A stretch of DNA of 64,000 nucleotides, from NCBI GenBank assembly GCA_039602395.1, contig JBCNJP010000006.1, positions 52,789,502 to 52,853,501 on the forward strand, written 5' to 3'. This DNA comes from Deinandra increscens subsp. villosa (taxonomy: Eukaryota; Streptophyta; Magnoliopsida; Asterales; Asteraceae). Shown piece by piece: positions 21,969 to 33,302 of this stretch. The notes beneath the pieces were generated by a model that was given only the letters and a program-made list of their open reading frames with translations, made no database searches and was not told the DNA's origin. Made by a program: the position numbers and the translations under genes. How positions within the stretch are numbered: the stretch's first letter is position 1; each line of letters opens with the position of its first letter.

Positions 21969-24900
21969 ATGGCTGGAAGAGGTAGAGGCCGAGGTGGAGC
22001 TGGTACCCCGATAGGATGAACCGGTATGAGGTTGAATACGCGTGAAAATCCAAATGCTAATGTCGAAGCTGGAAATCCCAAGAATGGAGCTCGGGGAGGA
22101 GGCCTTCTCAATGATCAACTAAAAGTTGCGTTAGCTGAAGAAGTGGCGAGGGCTTTACAAGGTGCGTTACTGTGACGCCCACTCCCAGACTTGGCTCTAG
22201 AAGGGGTCACGCATCGGATTTACTCAAGAACACAAGGTATCAACAGAGATAACTAAGCAGCGGAAATTTTAAAACTTTTATTTATATGCCAAGTACTACA
22301 AAGTAAGAGATAATGTACATAAGGAGATACTAAATATTGCTACGTTTTATTGCTATAACTATGACAGCTTGCAAAAACTCTCCTTCCGTCCGATAGCTCG
22401 CCCGTCTAATCCCTTATCTTCAGAGCCTTCTCATAACTAGTCGAAGCCTCACCCTGACCTGACATACATACATTTTTGGAAAAGGTCAGCTTACGCTGGT
22501 GAGTTCTATATTTTAAAAGTTTTACCTCGGCGTGAGGTTTAAAACCCATAGACCTGCAAGATCCCTTTTTCACAAACATTTATCAAGTATAATATATATC
22601 ATAATTATATAACACGTACTATTCCTAACAGGAAACACCCCCTATAAAACCATTTATCCCGCTATCCGTTCCTACAACCCCAACATTTATTACCAGTGTA
22701 AACCCTGCTAATGTATAAGCAGAGAAACCATCCTTGCCAACTGCCGAGTTTACCCCTCTAGGGTATTCCCTATAACGGTCAGTCGCCCCACTTTCCCTTA
22801 TTTGCTAACTGCCGAGTTTACCCTTCCAGGGCATTCCCTGTGACGGACAGTTGCACCGTTTCCCCTTATTTGCTTACTGCCGAGTTTACCCTTTTAGGGC
22901 ATTCCCTATAACGGACAATAGCTTTTTCCCCCCTTTCTTTTGTAGTGGTCTCTAATCCCATTGAGTAACACTACCTCCTAACTCTCCCTGTACTACTACC
23001 GCCCTTAGTTAAATACCCAAGTGACTTAAGATTATTAGTAAACAGTGATAATGTCTTCATATACTGCAACAAGTGGACATCCCCCAATTTACCATTGGTG
23101 TATATATACAGAGCGTATCTTCCACAGTTCTGATATACCGGGTAACTAATATTATTATGCTTATGTATAGGAAGTACCAGCGGCGTATCCACCACATAAT
23201 AAAAAGCGAATGCATCACCTGTTCTCATATAATCATACATATTCACTATAACGCTTACTAATAATTCTTTGTCACTTGATTATTTAATTTCGAAGCAAAT
23301 ATAGCACATATCATATCACAGTCATTATAATTACGTTGTAACACATATAAATGATTTAATATCATTTTCATAACATATCATATATATATTTATCTATATA
23401 TATTATCCCAAAAGACTTTTTAACAGTTTATCAATTCAAGATATTTCACGTATATGCATTTCAATGCATTTCCATAACAGTATACATATACATATCAATC
23501 CAATAAAAAATTTAAAAATTTAATATATCCATTAACAATTAGCACCTAGCAGTTTGATATATATTCACTCAAAGGCAATTCAACAGTTTAACACTCCAAC
23601 AGTTCAGATAAGCAATATTTCAGTTATAAATCAATTGAATGCATTTTATAACATTTGTATGTATATCAGCCCGAAAATATTTAAAATTTAAATCATTTAA
23701 GAGTGGGCTCATAGAACTCACCTTATCTCTTTAACCGGTTACTTGGACATAACTTCTGCTACGATTCTCGATTTAACCGAATTTGCGTATCGTATGGCGT
23801 TAACACAAGGTTTATACAATAAACACTTCCTATCTTAATAATATTCAATTATTAAGTTTATCCCTTTTTAAAGGTCAAAATGACCAAAATGCCCTTTAAG
23901 CAGTTATCCTTTTCTTTTAACGATAATATAAAGACGTGCATTCCTATAAGTAAACGCTCACCCCGGGATCACCCAGTGAGGTATGCCAGGTCCCAGTTGG
24001 AATTTATGCGACACACCCGCTTTGCCAGAAACCCCATAGTACAGACGCTTACCCTTCCGGTCCGCACGAACTTCTAAATATCCGATTAACTCGGTATCTT
24101 TAATACTTTATTATTTATCCATTTTAAACTCATATATGTTTATTATATATATAAACATGTTACCATACCAAAAATCAAGTTCCCATACCATCCGGATTAT
24201 TTTATATTAAATAATCATATTTACAAACCCTAATTTCCCGTTTTTCTCGTTTCTTTATCAAAACCCATTTTCTTTTCAAACCAACTTAGGGCATTATCCA
24301 TTATAACATTTTATAATATTCTTTAAAATATCAAAGCTTAATACAATACCGTTTACTCGATTTCGGCAGAACAATGTTACGAAAACCCTAATTTTGACCC
24401 GTTTACATAACTTTTACCAAACCGTTTCCATATGTGAAATAAACTTAGGGATTTCTTAAAACACATTGGGATATTGACAGTTTTAGTCCCTATATATTAT
24501 TTTTACGTTGTAACCCCTGAACTTCTACGTAACTGTTATTTTATGTACCAAAACATTATGGGACATATTTATAAAGGTTTCTAAGGCTCGGGACACGCTC
24601 GATGATATACGTATATATACGTATATATAAATATATATTTATATATATATTTTTCACTAATTTACACTTTAGCCCCTCTAACTTTACAACACTTATTATT
24701 TTATGTTCCGAATCATTTTAGGATATATTTATAATACTTTATAAGCCTTGGAATACTTATAATAGTTATAAATATGTATAATACCCGTAAGTATTTATGA
24801 CTTTACATAAATTGCACTTTTAGCCCTTATACTTTTCTATTAATTAATTAACATGCATTTTCTACCCGTTTTGTCATGTTTAACTATCTAACACATATAT

Positions 24901-26038
24901 CACACGTATCTATCACATTAGCCACGTATTCATTACGCGTTTATCAAAATTTGGGATGTTATAGTTACTCGCACTCACTACGGAACTAGGACATCAAGGA
25001 GTTGATGCTGGTGGTGGTCGTGGAGCAGGTCGTGGAGCTGATGCTGGAGCAGGTCATGGAGCTGGTTGTGGTGTTGGACGTGAAGCTGAAGTTGAAGATA
25101 ATCCTCTTAGGCATGGATGTTCGTACAAATCCTTTTGCGGATGCAAACCTCCATCTTTTAACGGGAAGAAGGATGCTATGGCTACGTTTCGATGAATACA
25201 TGAGATGGAAGTTGTGATCAATATCAGTGAGTGTTCTGAAGCTCAGGCGGTGAAGTATGTTGCACACTCGTTCGTTTCTGAAGCGTTGTTCTGGTGGGAG
25301 ATGAATAATCAAACTCTAGGTGAGGAAGAAGTATTGAATATGTCCTGGACTGATTTGAAGAGGCATGTGATGGAAAGCTTCTGTCCACAACATGAGTTGG
25401 ATAGGTTGGAGATGAATTTCTTGAGAATTAAAGCTAGATACATGACACATGGCGAGTATACTACCAAGTTCAACATGATGGCTCGATTACTTCCAAATCT
25501 GATGTTGACTGAAGAAGTTAGAGTTAGGCGTTACACGCAAGGATTTCCACATGAGGTACGAAAGTTGGTGAAGGTATTTGCACCTACAGCTTATAAAAAG
25601 GCAGTGAACCTTAGTGCGACCCTGTATGATGAAATTTACGGAGAAGTAGGAAGGCCGGTGGAGCAGAAGAGGAAGTAGATTGAATCCTCGGGGAGTACTC
25701 AGGAAGATGCTGGGAAGAAGTAGAAGGGAAATCATGTACCAAGATGCAATACGTGTGGCGAGAATCATTCTGGAGAGTGGCGTAATGAAAAATCCAGTTG
25801 TTACAAGTGTGGAAGCTCTGGACATGTTGCCACATCCTGCCTAATAAAGACTAATACGGGAAGAAGGAATGTTTCGAGTGTGGAGAGGTAGGACATTTTA
25901 AGAAAAACTGCCCTAAGTTAGTACTGAATCCTGCACCTCTGCGAGTCGTCCCAGGGAACGGTACTGGACCCCGCACCGCTTCTGCAAATTGCATGATGGA
26001 GGCCAGGGGTGAGAATCCCAAGTTCTTGAAACCCAATT
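21969..26038 (+). pseudogene. Gypsy element A Gag, interrupted by a solo LTR and by stop codons; pol absent
   Basis: The N-terminal part (21969-22170) reads MAGRGRGRGGAG, hits a stop after 16 codons, and is cut by the solo LTR at 22171. The remainder (24964-26038) has a Gly/Ala-rich stretch, then the gypsy Gag core starting at a PPSFNGKKDA motif, with a stop at about 25192. A 157-codon open piece at 25205-25678 has the capsid motifs ALFWWE and a DLKRHVMESF-type helix. Two CCHC knuckles follow (CYKCGSSGHVATSC near 25800 and CFECGEVGHF near 25876, with a stop or shift between them). It ends about 190 bp before the polypurine tract, so the whole pol gene is missing, either by deletion or because the element was always non-autonomous. 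Confidence 0.8.
22171..24963 (-). mobile_element. Solo LTR of the same gypsy family
   Basis: 2793 bp starting TGTGACGCCC and ending GGGATGTTATA on plus, i.e. an LTR in minus orientation. It is flanked by the 5-bp duplication GTTAC (22166-22170 and 24964-24968). Segments such as 23935-24070 match LTR A 19750-19895 in reverse. There is no internal region, so LTR-LTR recombination has removed it. It splits the Gag of element A. Confidence 0.88.
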
Positions 26039-26204
26039 ATCGCCCAGGTAACGTCAATATTTAGTTAACGTGATTATCTATTAAATGATTACCTAAAACG
26101 TGTTATGTGCTATGTATATGTGGGGCTTTACTTGTTTGTTCCTTAGACATTAGAGTATGACAGTTTCTGATAAATGGGAATAGATCAGGTTTCGAGGACA
26201 AAAC
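26039..26204 (+). other. Non-coding 3' end of gypsy element A internal region
   Basis: Short stretch from the end of Gag to the polypurine tract. It includes a TTTCGAGGACAAAA motif, common at the 3' end of gypsy pol genes, the only trace of pol. Confidence 0.5.
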
Positions 26205-26224
26205 CTTATTTAAAGGGATAGAGT
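26205..26224 (+). promoter_or_regulatory. Polypurine tract of gypsy element A
   Basis: AAAGGGATAGAG lies immediately before the TGTAACACCCC start of the second LTR. Confidence 0.7.
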
Positions 26225-28445
26225 TGTAACACCCCAAATTTCACAGATACATGATATACATAGTAAATACGTGTTTATATTATAAATACGTGAGCTTAAT
26301 TGATAAATGTGGTAAGATTATGCATTAGATAAGTTACATGCGTTAGAAATATGTGTTATATACCTAAAATGATGAAATGTGCATATAAAGGATGTGTTAA
26401 ACGTTAAAGAAAGTAAAATATGAAATGAATATGTGTTTATATGAATAACATGATGATACATGAATCATTTGATGGATATATACATGTAAATACGTAGGTT
26501 AATAGTTCACGAAAAAGTAAAAGGGCTAAAATGATAATTATTATAAAGATATAAACGTATACAAGTATTATACTGAATCCTGCACCTCCATCCTAATATG
26601 ATTCATAACATAAAATGATAAGTATTGTAAAGTTTAGCTAGAACGTAAATTAGTGAAAGATATATAGTATTTATACATCAATATATAAATATATTCCTCG
26701 TTATATGTAACCGAACCTTAGAAAATGTTAGAAACATGTTAACGAATGTTTTTAGGACTTGAAACAATAACTACATCGAAAGATAAGGGGTTAATATGCA
26801 TTAAAAAAAGTTAGGGGACTAAAAGTGTAATTTATGTATATATATATATATATACGTGTGCATATATATATAATCAAACGTATCCGGAACCTTAGAAACC
26901 TTTAGAAGCATTCCCTTAAGTGTTTTATAGCATAAAATAACAATCGGTAGAAGTCTGGGGGCTAAAATGTAATTAAGAAAGCAAGAGGTACCAAAATTGC
27001 CAAACTGCAAAAGATACCTCACGGTACGCGAGTCGGTGCAGACACAGAATCGAGTTTTGGTTCGTTTTTGGCCACGTTTCTCGACTTGTTGTGCACGAAT
27101 TCGCCTCCTACGCGTCGTTTTTGGTCGACTTATCACTATGGACACCTGGAGGGACCTTAGGCGCATCAAATGACTATAAATAGGCCTTCAATCCGTCCTT
27201 TAATCCTTAACAATTCACCAATTTCCTATCTAAAAACCCTAAGAACACCCAGAAACTTCATCATTCAAAAACGAGCAAACGAGAAAGATTCAAGAGCTGA
27301 ATTTCTGCAGTCAAGCACTATTATGTAAGGTCTAAAATAACCTCTTTCAGTTTTGACTAAATCGATCTCTAAGTATGCTTTCAATGTGTTAAAATTAGGG
27401 TTCTTGAGCTTGTTTTGTCAAAATTGGGTGATCGGGTGGGAATTAGGGTATGAATTTTTGTAGGTAATCCTAAAATAATGTGTTTTAAGAAATCCTATGT
27501 TTATTTCACAATTGGAAAAGGTTTGGTAATGGTTTTATTAAGGAGTCAAAATTAGGGTTTTTGTAACGTTGTTCTGCCCAAATTGAGTAAACGGTGTTGA
27601 ATTAAGCTTTGCAATTTTAAAGGATATTATAAAATATTATAGTGGATAATACCCTTAGTTGGTTTTGGTCTTATAACATGTTTATATAAATATATATATA
27701 TATATATTAAGTATATATAAGTTTAAAATTGATAAATAATAAAGTATTGAATGTACCGAGTTAATCGGATATTTAGAAGTCCGTGTGGTTCGGAAGGGTA
27801 AACGCCTTTACTCTGGGTTTCTGGCAAAGCGGGGGTGTCGCATAAATTCAAATGGGAATTGGCATACCTCACTGGGTGATTCCGGGGTAAGCGTTTACTT
27901 ATAGGAATGCGCGTCTTCATATTATCAATAAAAATGTTATTATGCCTATAAGGGCATTTTGGTCAATTTGGTCTTAAAAGAGTTAAACCCTAATAAAATA
28001 TTATTAAAAAATAAGATATAAATAAACATAAGTATTGTTTATAATGACCTTGCATTAATGTGATCCGATACGCTATTAGGTTAATTGTGGACCATAACGG
28101 AGATTTCGTCTGAATAAACGATTAAAGATATAAGGTGAGTTTCTACAAGCCCACTTTTAAATGTTTTAAATATTTTCGGGCTGGTGTACATACAATATTG
28201 TGAAAATATATTCAAGATAATTGTGACTTGATAGATATGTGTTATATGATGAAGTTGTTTCTAAATTGTTTATACGTGTTATGCAATTACGTTGATTATA
28301 ATGTGATGTGTATATACTTGCTTGAAATTTGGTAGCCACGTGACTAGGGAATTGTTAGTAAACGTTTAGTGAATATGCATGATTATATGAGAACAAGTGG
28401 TGCATTTGCTTGTATTAATATGTGGTGGTTACGCCACTGGTACAT

Positions 28446-28448
<3 letters not shown>

Positions 28449-28508
<60 letters not shown>
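28449..28508. repeat. (TA)n microsatellite
   Basis: About 30 TA units, the left border of a chain of TA-flanked elements. LTR A has only about 7 units at the matching place (20407-20420). Confidence 0.95.
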
Positions 28509-28510
<2 letters not shown>

Positions 28511-28683
28511 GAGAGGATCATTTGAGAACCAATTTGATTTGAGAACTAAAAAGAACTAATTTGAGCCACAAGTTTATTTACATGTATCCCCCCTCCCATG
28601 AATTGTAGTGGTCCCCCCTGAAATTTGTGGTTGAGATTTAGTTTTCAAAAGTTCTCAAAACAAAAAGTTCTCATTTGAACCTA

Positions 28684-28687
<4 letters not shown>
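28509..28687. mobile_element. TA-flanked MITE 1 (micron-like)
   Basis: 179 bp with inverted ends GGGAGAGGATCATTTGAGAAC and, reversed from the other end, GGGTTAGGTTCAAATGAGAAC; (TA)n on both sides and no other TSD. No coding capacity. Resembles TA-microsatellite-targeting MITEs such as rice 'micron'. Confidence 0.8.
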
Positions 28688-28729
<42 letters not shown>

Positions 28730-28732
<3 letters not shown>

Positions 28733-29620
28733 GTCGGATCAAATGCGGCAGGGGCATTTGCCTAAGTCCGGTGCGGCCAAATCTGGATCACTAGATCAAT
28801 TTGATGGATGGATAAGATTAAAAGAGATGAGAGAGAAGGAGTGGAGGAATCTTAAAGCTGGAAGGGTAGATGTGGAAAACAATATTTATTCAAGTTCCCC
28901 CTCAATTTTTAAACGACCATAACGTTTTCATACGACGTTATTTTTGAAAACGAATTTCACCATATTTCTAGTCGTGATTTTGTCTTTAATTTGAGACTAG
29001 GTTTGCTTGATTTGGAGAAAAAAAAATTTCACGTTTTTTACGACGCTGGTCTGTGCTGGCTGTGCTGGTCTGTGCTGGCTGTGCTGGTCTGTGCTGACTG
29101 TGCTGGTGGAATTGTGCTGGCTGTGCTGGTCTGTGCTGGCTGTGCTGGTGGAATTGTGCTCTTGTGCTGGTAGACTGGTCTTTCAACGCTGGTCTATGCT
29201 GGTATGTGTTGTGCTATGCTGGTGTACAATGTCAATGTTTTTTTTAAAAATTAATAAAAAGATGTCTATGCTTCGAATTAAAATCTGAAAATTTTTAGGA
29301 CACTAAATCGCAGCTAGTACTACCCAAAAATTATATATATAAAAAAAAAACTAGAAAAAACCCGGTTAAAACGTCAAAAAAAAGTTTCTTCAAATCGAGC
29401 AAACCTAGTCTCAAATTAATGATAAAATCACGACTAGAATTATGGTGAAATTCGTTTTCGAAAATAACGTCGTATGAAAAAGTTATGATCGTTTTAAAAA
29501 CTGGGGGAACTTGAATAACTACCAAATATACCACATATGGGGAGAAATCTGGACATTCCTGATATGCCCCTGTGTGTACCGGATGTAGGCAACTTTGCCT
29601 GATGCACGGGAACCTTCCTC
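28730..29620. mobile_element. TA-flanked foldback element 2 with internal minisatellite
   Basis: 891 bp between (TA)n tracts. Ends GGGGTCGGATCAAATGCGG and, reversed, GAGGAAGGTTCCCGTGCATC. The inner arms 28890-29040 and 29365-29515 are inverted copies of each other (e.g. TTTGAGACTAGGTTTGCT and its complement). The loop holds a CTGTGCTGG minisatellite. No ORF of note. Confidence 0.8.
29046..29220. repeat. CTGTGCTGG minisatellite
   Basis: More than a dozen copies of (T)CTGTGCTGG-type units, partly arranged as a ~19-20 bp higher-order repeat (GGCTGTGCTGGTCTGTGCT), inside foldback element 2. It gives rise to spurious Cys/Leu/Trp-rich frames. Confidence 0.9.
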
Positions 29621-29629
29621 TATATATAT

Positions 29630-29630
29630 A

Positions 29631-29705
<75 letters not shown>
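29630..29705. repeat. (TA)n microsatellite
   Basis: About 33 TA units between two foldback elements; source of spurious Tyr-Ile frames. Confidence 0.95.
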
Positions 29706-29708
<3 letters not shown>

Positions 29709-30360
29709 GAAAGATCCTATGAAAACACCATTTTTTTGTGAGAACCGCATAAACAAATCTTAAAACCTACATAACTTTTTCATACGTTAATATTTTTTAA
29801 AAAAAATTGCACCAAAAGTTTTAAAATTATATTATCTATAATCCTATAAAAGTTTTAAAAAACTTAACGCTTTTTTTATTTTTTTAAATATTTTTTGTGT
29901 TGTGCACATGTGCATCACAAAAAAAAAACTCATACTTTTAGTATGAGTTAATATATTTTTTTCTTAGTCGCACCATATGTCATATATTTTCATCATTTTT
30001 TTGCGTTTTTATTGAATGATGCACATGTGCATCATACCAAAAAAATGCTCATACATGTGATATACATTACTAGTTTAAAAAGAAATTGCACCCTAAATCT
30101 TATAGTTGTGTTATCTTTAGATTTAAAAAAAAATAGCATTTTATAACTTTTTTTAATTATATGATGCACATGTGCATCACACGGGAAAAAAACCTTCAGT
30201 TTTTTTTTAATATTTTGCTCCAAATTTAAAGATAACGTAATTCTAAGACTTTTGGCGCAAATTTTATGAAAAATCGTTAACGTATGAAAAAGTTACGTGA
30301 GTTTTAATATGTGTTTTCACAGTTTTCACAAAAAGATGTGTTTTCGCGGGATCCTAACCC
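29706..30360. mobile_element. TA-flanked foldback element 3 with palindromic motifs
   Basis: 655 bp. Ends GGGGAAAGATCCTATGAAAAC and, reversed, GGGTTAGGATCCCGCGAAAAC. Inverted arms of about 120 bp share ACTTTTTCATACGTTAA. The centre has three copies of the palindrome TGCACATGTGCA (29903-29914, 30020-30031 and 30165-30176). Confidence 0.8.
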
Positions 30361-30397
<37 letters not shown>

Positions 30398-30725
30398 TAA
30401 TATAAGTTACTCGGTATATTGGGATTGTGGAGGATACGTCGCTGGTACATCCTGTATACATACACTAATGGTAAATTGGGGATGTCCATTTGTTGCAATA
30501 TATGAATGCCTTATCACTGTTTAATAACAAACCTAAAGCATCTGGTTATCTAACTAGGAGTAGATAGTGTACATGATTGGTGAATAAGTCATTAAGATGA
30601 GAAAATGACATAATAGAATTAAAACATGAGTTGCTACTAGAACCTAATAGAGTTAAAGCATGAGTTGCTAATATGACTTATTAGAGTTAGATCATGTGTT
30701 GCTACTAAAGACGAAGGGTCGCTAC

Positions 30726-31626
30726 TGTTGGGATTTACAGTGGGATCCGGGTTACCGATTTTAATTTTACTAAAACCGATTTAATAATTTAAATTAAAAC
30801 CGGTGGTGGTGACAAAACTTTCTCCGTCGGGATGGCGACCGGTACCGTTCCCACGATGATCTCATCACCAGTGACCGGAGGTGACACGGTGGCGGTGGCC
30901 GGCGGGTATAAGGGTGCGGGCCACGAAGAGGGAACCGGACACGGTGGCCTCGGCTGCGCCGGCAGCGCGAGGACCACCGGTCGGCGGTCACGCGGCGGCA
31001 CGGAGGGAGCGGCGGCGGCGGCTTGAGCTGCGGCGGTGGCTCGGGCTGCGGCTTCGGCTTCGGCTTCGGCTCGGGCTGCGGCTTCGGCTCGGGCTGCGAC
31101 TGCTTCGCTCTCGAGTCGGGCGCATATACTGGCAAGACGGGGATCCATCGGAGATCGCAAAGGAATTGCGGTGGAGGTGGTGGCGGCGATCGGACGGCGC
31201 GGCGGCGGTGGGGAGCCGATCTCATCTTGGGGTCGGCGCCGAATAAGAGAGAGGAGAGGTTAGGGTTTTTTTTCTTTTTGACTTGTGTTACAATTAACCT
31301 CTTCCTCCTCCCCTTTTAATATTAAATCATGGACCGGGGCCTGACGGACTGGGCCCGGTCGCGATTCCTTTTAATCCACCAACCGATCCGTCTGTTAATC
31401 CGGTAACAACTGATCGGTCCGTCTTTTATTTGTCGAGTAATTTTGAGCCAAAAAAGTTTGTCGTTTTAAATAAATAATTAATATTTATTTAATTCACCAT
31501 TCAGTTCGTTTAATACTAATTAACAATTAATTAGATTTAATAGTCCGTTGACCCGGGTGTAACTCTTACGGGTCAATATTGGTCGGGTTCGTTAATTCGT
31601 CGGGTCAGGACACTCTATTTCCAACA
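30726..31626 (-). repeat. 3' LTR of copia element 1
   Basis: TGTTGGGATT...TTTCCAACA on plus (901 bp). It matches 37514-38189 but lacks about 0.3 kb present there (about 37584-37889). Very GC-rich GGC repeats near 31000-31110 produce artificial Ala/Gly/Arg-rich frames. Confidence 0.9.
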
Positions 31627-32447
31627 GTCTCCCACTTGGACTGAGCGCGACAGTTTAACGAGCGCAGTCAGAGGCACTCTAGCTATGCATGGCTACACCA
31701 ACTAATATTGACACTTTAAGTCGTCAGCCAAAGTATATCTGATTGACCATCAAGCAGACTCAAGACTTGTGCATTCATTGTCATATGTTCCTTTCTGTAT
31801 AAGACATTGATGAATTATGAGACATGGACTCTCATGTTTTATTCATCGATTTTCGTTCTCGATACAATTCGAAGTGATCCAACAAACACACAGTAAGTTT
31901 GGGTGAGGCCTCACACTTTTCACTTGGAATCAACGAGGGCGCCTTTATGTCTATCCGTTTCCGAAGCAAGAGTACAGAATCCCTTATTGAGGCATACAGC
32001 TCCCACTAAACCTCAGAGCCATTCCCAAAAGTAACCGTTATGGCTGGCAGTTACGCGACAACGTTAGGCTACAATCAAAGAATGTTCTTTAGTAGAAGGG
32101 AGTTCGAATATGTGTCTCAGGTCTAAGGATACATTAGAGCATGCATTAATCAAGCAAGCAAGACTTCCATGTTTGCATTGCATGATGCGAGTTACGTCCA
32201 ACGTCATTTACCAATGAGGTCCGTGAGTTCGAACGTTAAACAACATTAAGGCTCAAACAGTCACAATAGTCTTAATTTAGTATAGCTCCCACTAACTAAT
32301 CGACCGTGGACATTTAGGACAAGAACTTATTGTCCATGGATTAAACGTATAAATATTGAACACAGTTATGTAATTCATTATTGCATAAAACAGATGGAAT
32401 AAGAATAGCATAGATAACTGTTAGTGTTCATACATTTAAATACCGAA
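31627..32447 (-). other. Polypurine tract and 3' non-coding region of copia element 1
   Basis: The minus strand reads AAGTGGGAGAC (31637-31627) directly before the LTR start TGTTGGAAATAG. The other ~0.8 kb up to the RNase H stop codon has no ORF or motif I recognise. Confidence 0.75.
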
Positions 32448-33290
32448 TCAAAACATGTCTTTAGCTAATCTAAGCCCTATTGCTTCTCTATGGCGTATAT
32501 GAGTCTCCTGAGTCATAGGCTTAGTGAAGGTATCAGCTAAGTTTTGATCTGTGTGTACTTTGCTTATTTTGATTTCATTTCTGTCGACTACTTCTCTTAT
32601 GTAGTGGAATTTCCTCAGGATGTGCTTGGCCTTCTTGTGAGACCCTTGCTCTTTGGCCTGAGCTATGGCGCCTGTGTTATCGCACAGCATCTCGATGGGC
32701 TGCCTTATACTTGGCATGGCATCGAGATCGGATATGAACTTCTTCATCCACACGGCTTCTTTAGCAGCTTCTGAGGCGGCTATGTATTCGGATTCAGTAG
32801 TAGAATCAGCTAGTACTGGCTGTTTTGAGCTTCTCCAGGAAACAACCCCTCCGTTAAGAGTGAATACGAATCCCGACTGTGAGCGAGAATCATCTCGGTC
32901 AGTCTGAAAACTAGCGTCAGTGTAACACCTTACAGTGAGCTCTTCATCAACACCTCCATATACGAGAAACATGTCAGTGGTGTTTCTCAAGTATTTTAAT
33001 ATGTTCTTTACAGCCGTCCAGTGAGCTAGTCTTGGCGTCTGTTGGTACCGACTTGTCACGCTCAGTGCATACGAGACATCTGGTCGTGTGCAGAGGATGG
33101 CATACATGATAGATCCAATAGCAGAGACAAATGGGATCGATGTCATTTGGCTTATCTCGCGCTCCGTTTTAGGTGCTTGAGATTTGTCCAAGATTGTTCC
33201 CTTAGTCATGGGAACGGCTCCTTTCTTGGAGTTGCTCATGTTGAACCGAGCTATGATCTTATCAACGTATGTGCTTTGACCGAGTCCCAA
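32448..33290 (-). pseudogene. Copia element 1 polyprotein: end of RT and RNase H
   Basis: 280 codons in frame with the upstream piece but separated by a stop at about 33303 where copia proteins have a continuous IH-D-R-SKRLLGLSQ stretch. Visible motifs are the RT thumb (YVDKIIARFNM), GSIMYA-CTRPD, RNase H with CYTDASFQTD, the SGFVF-GG-VSWRSSKQ block, ADSTTESEYIAASEA, and LCDN-GAI, ending in KHI-KFHYIRE and DTFTKP. These carry the Asp/Glu residues expected for RNase H. A single nonsense change explains the break. Confidence 0.88.
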
Positions 33291-33302
33291 AAGGCGCTTA
33301 GA

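Larger units (their letters stand above)
26225..30725 (+). repeat. 3' LTR of gypsy element A, with insertions, truncated at its 3' end
   Basis: Starts TGTAACACCCC like LTR A. After about 60 bp a ~290-bp block (26283-26585) replaces about 40 bp of LTR A, then homology resumes to about 28449 and again from about 30385. The intervening 1.9 kb is a chain of TA-flanked foldback elements. Homology stops at 30725, where a copia LTR begins. The last ~740 bp expected from LTR A are not found after the copia element, whose far end is in the gap. Confidence 0.85.

Noticed and set aside
29331..29756. 141-codon frame with a Tyr-Ile repeat (and similar frames at 18456, 18495 and 30297)
   Set aside because: Produced by (TA)n microsatellites and foldback arms.
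30789..31319. Ala/Gly/Arg/Pro-rich frames in both orientations
   Set aside because: They come from GGC/CGG repeats in the copia LTR, occur in several frames at once, and recur in the partner LTR at 37712-38189.
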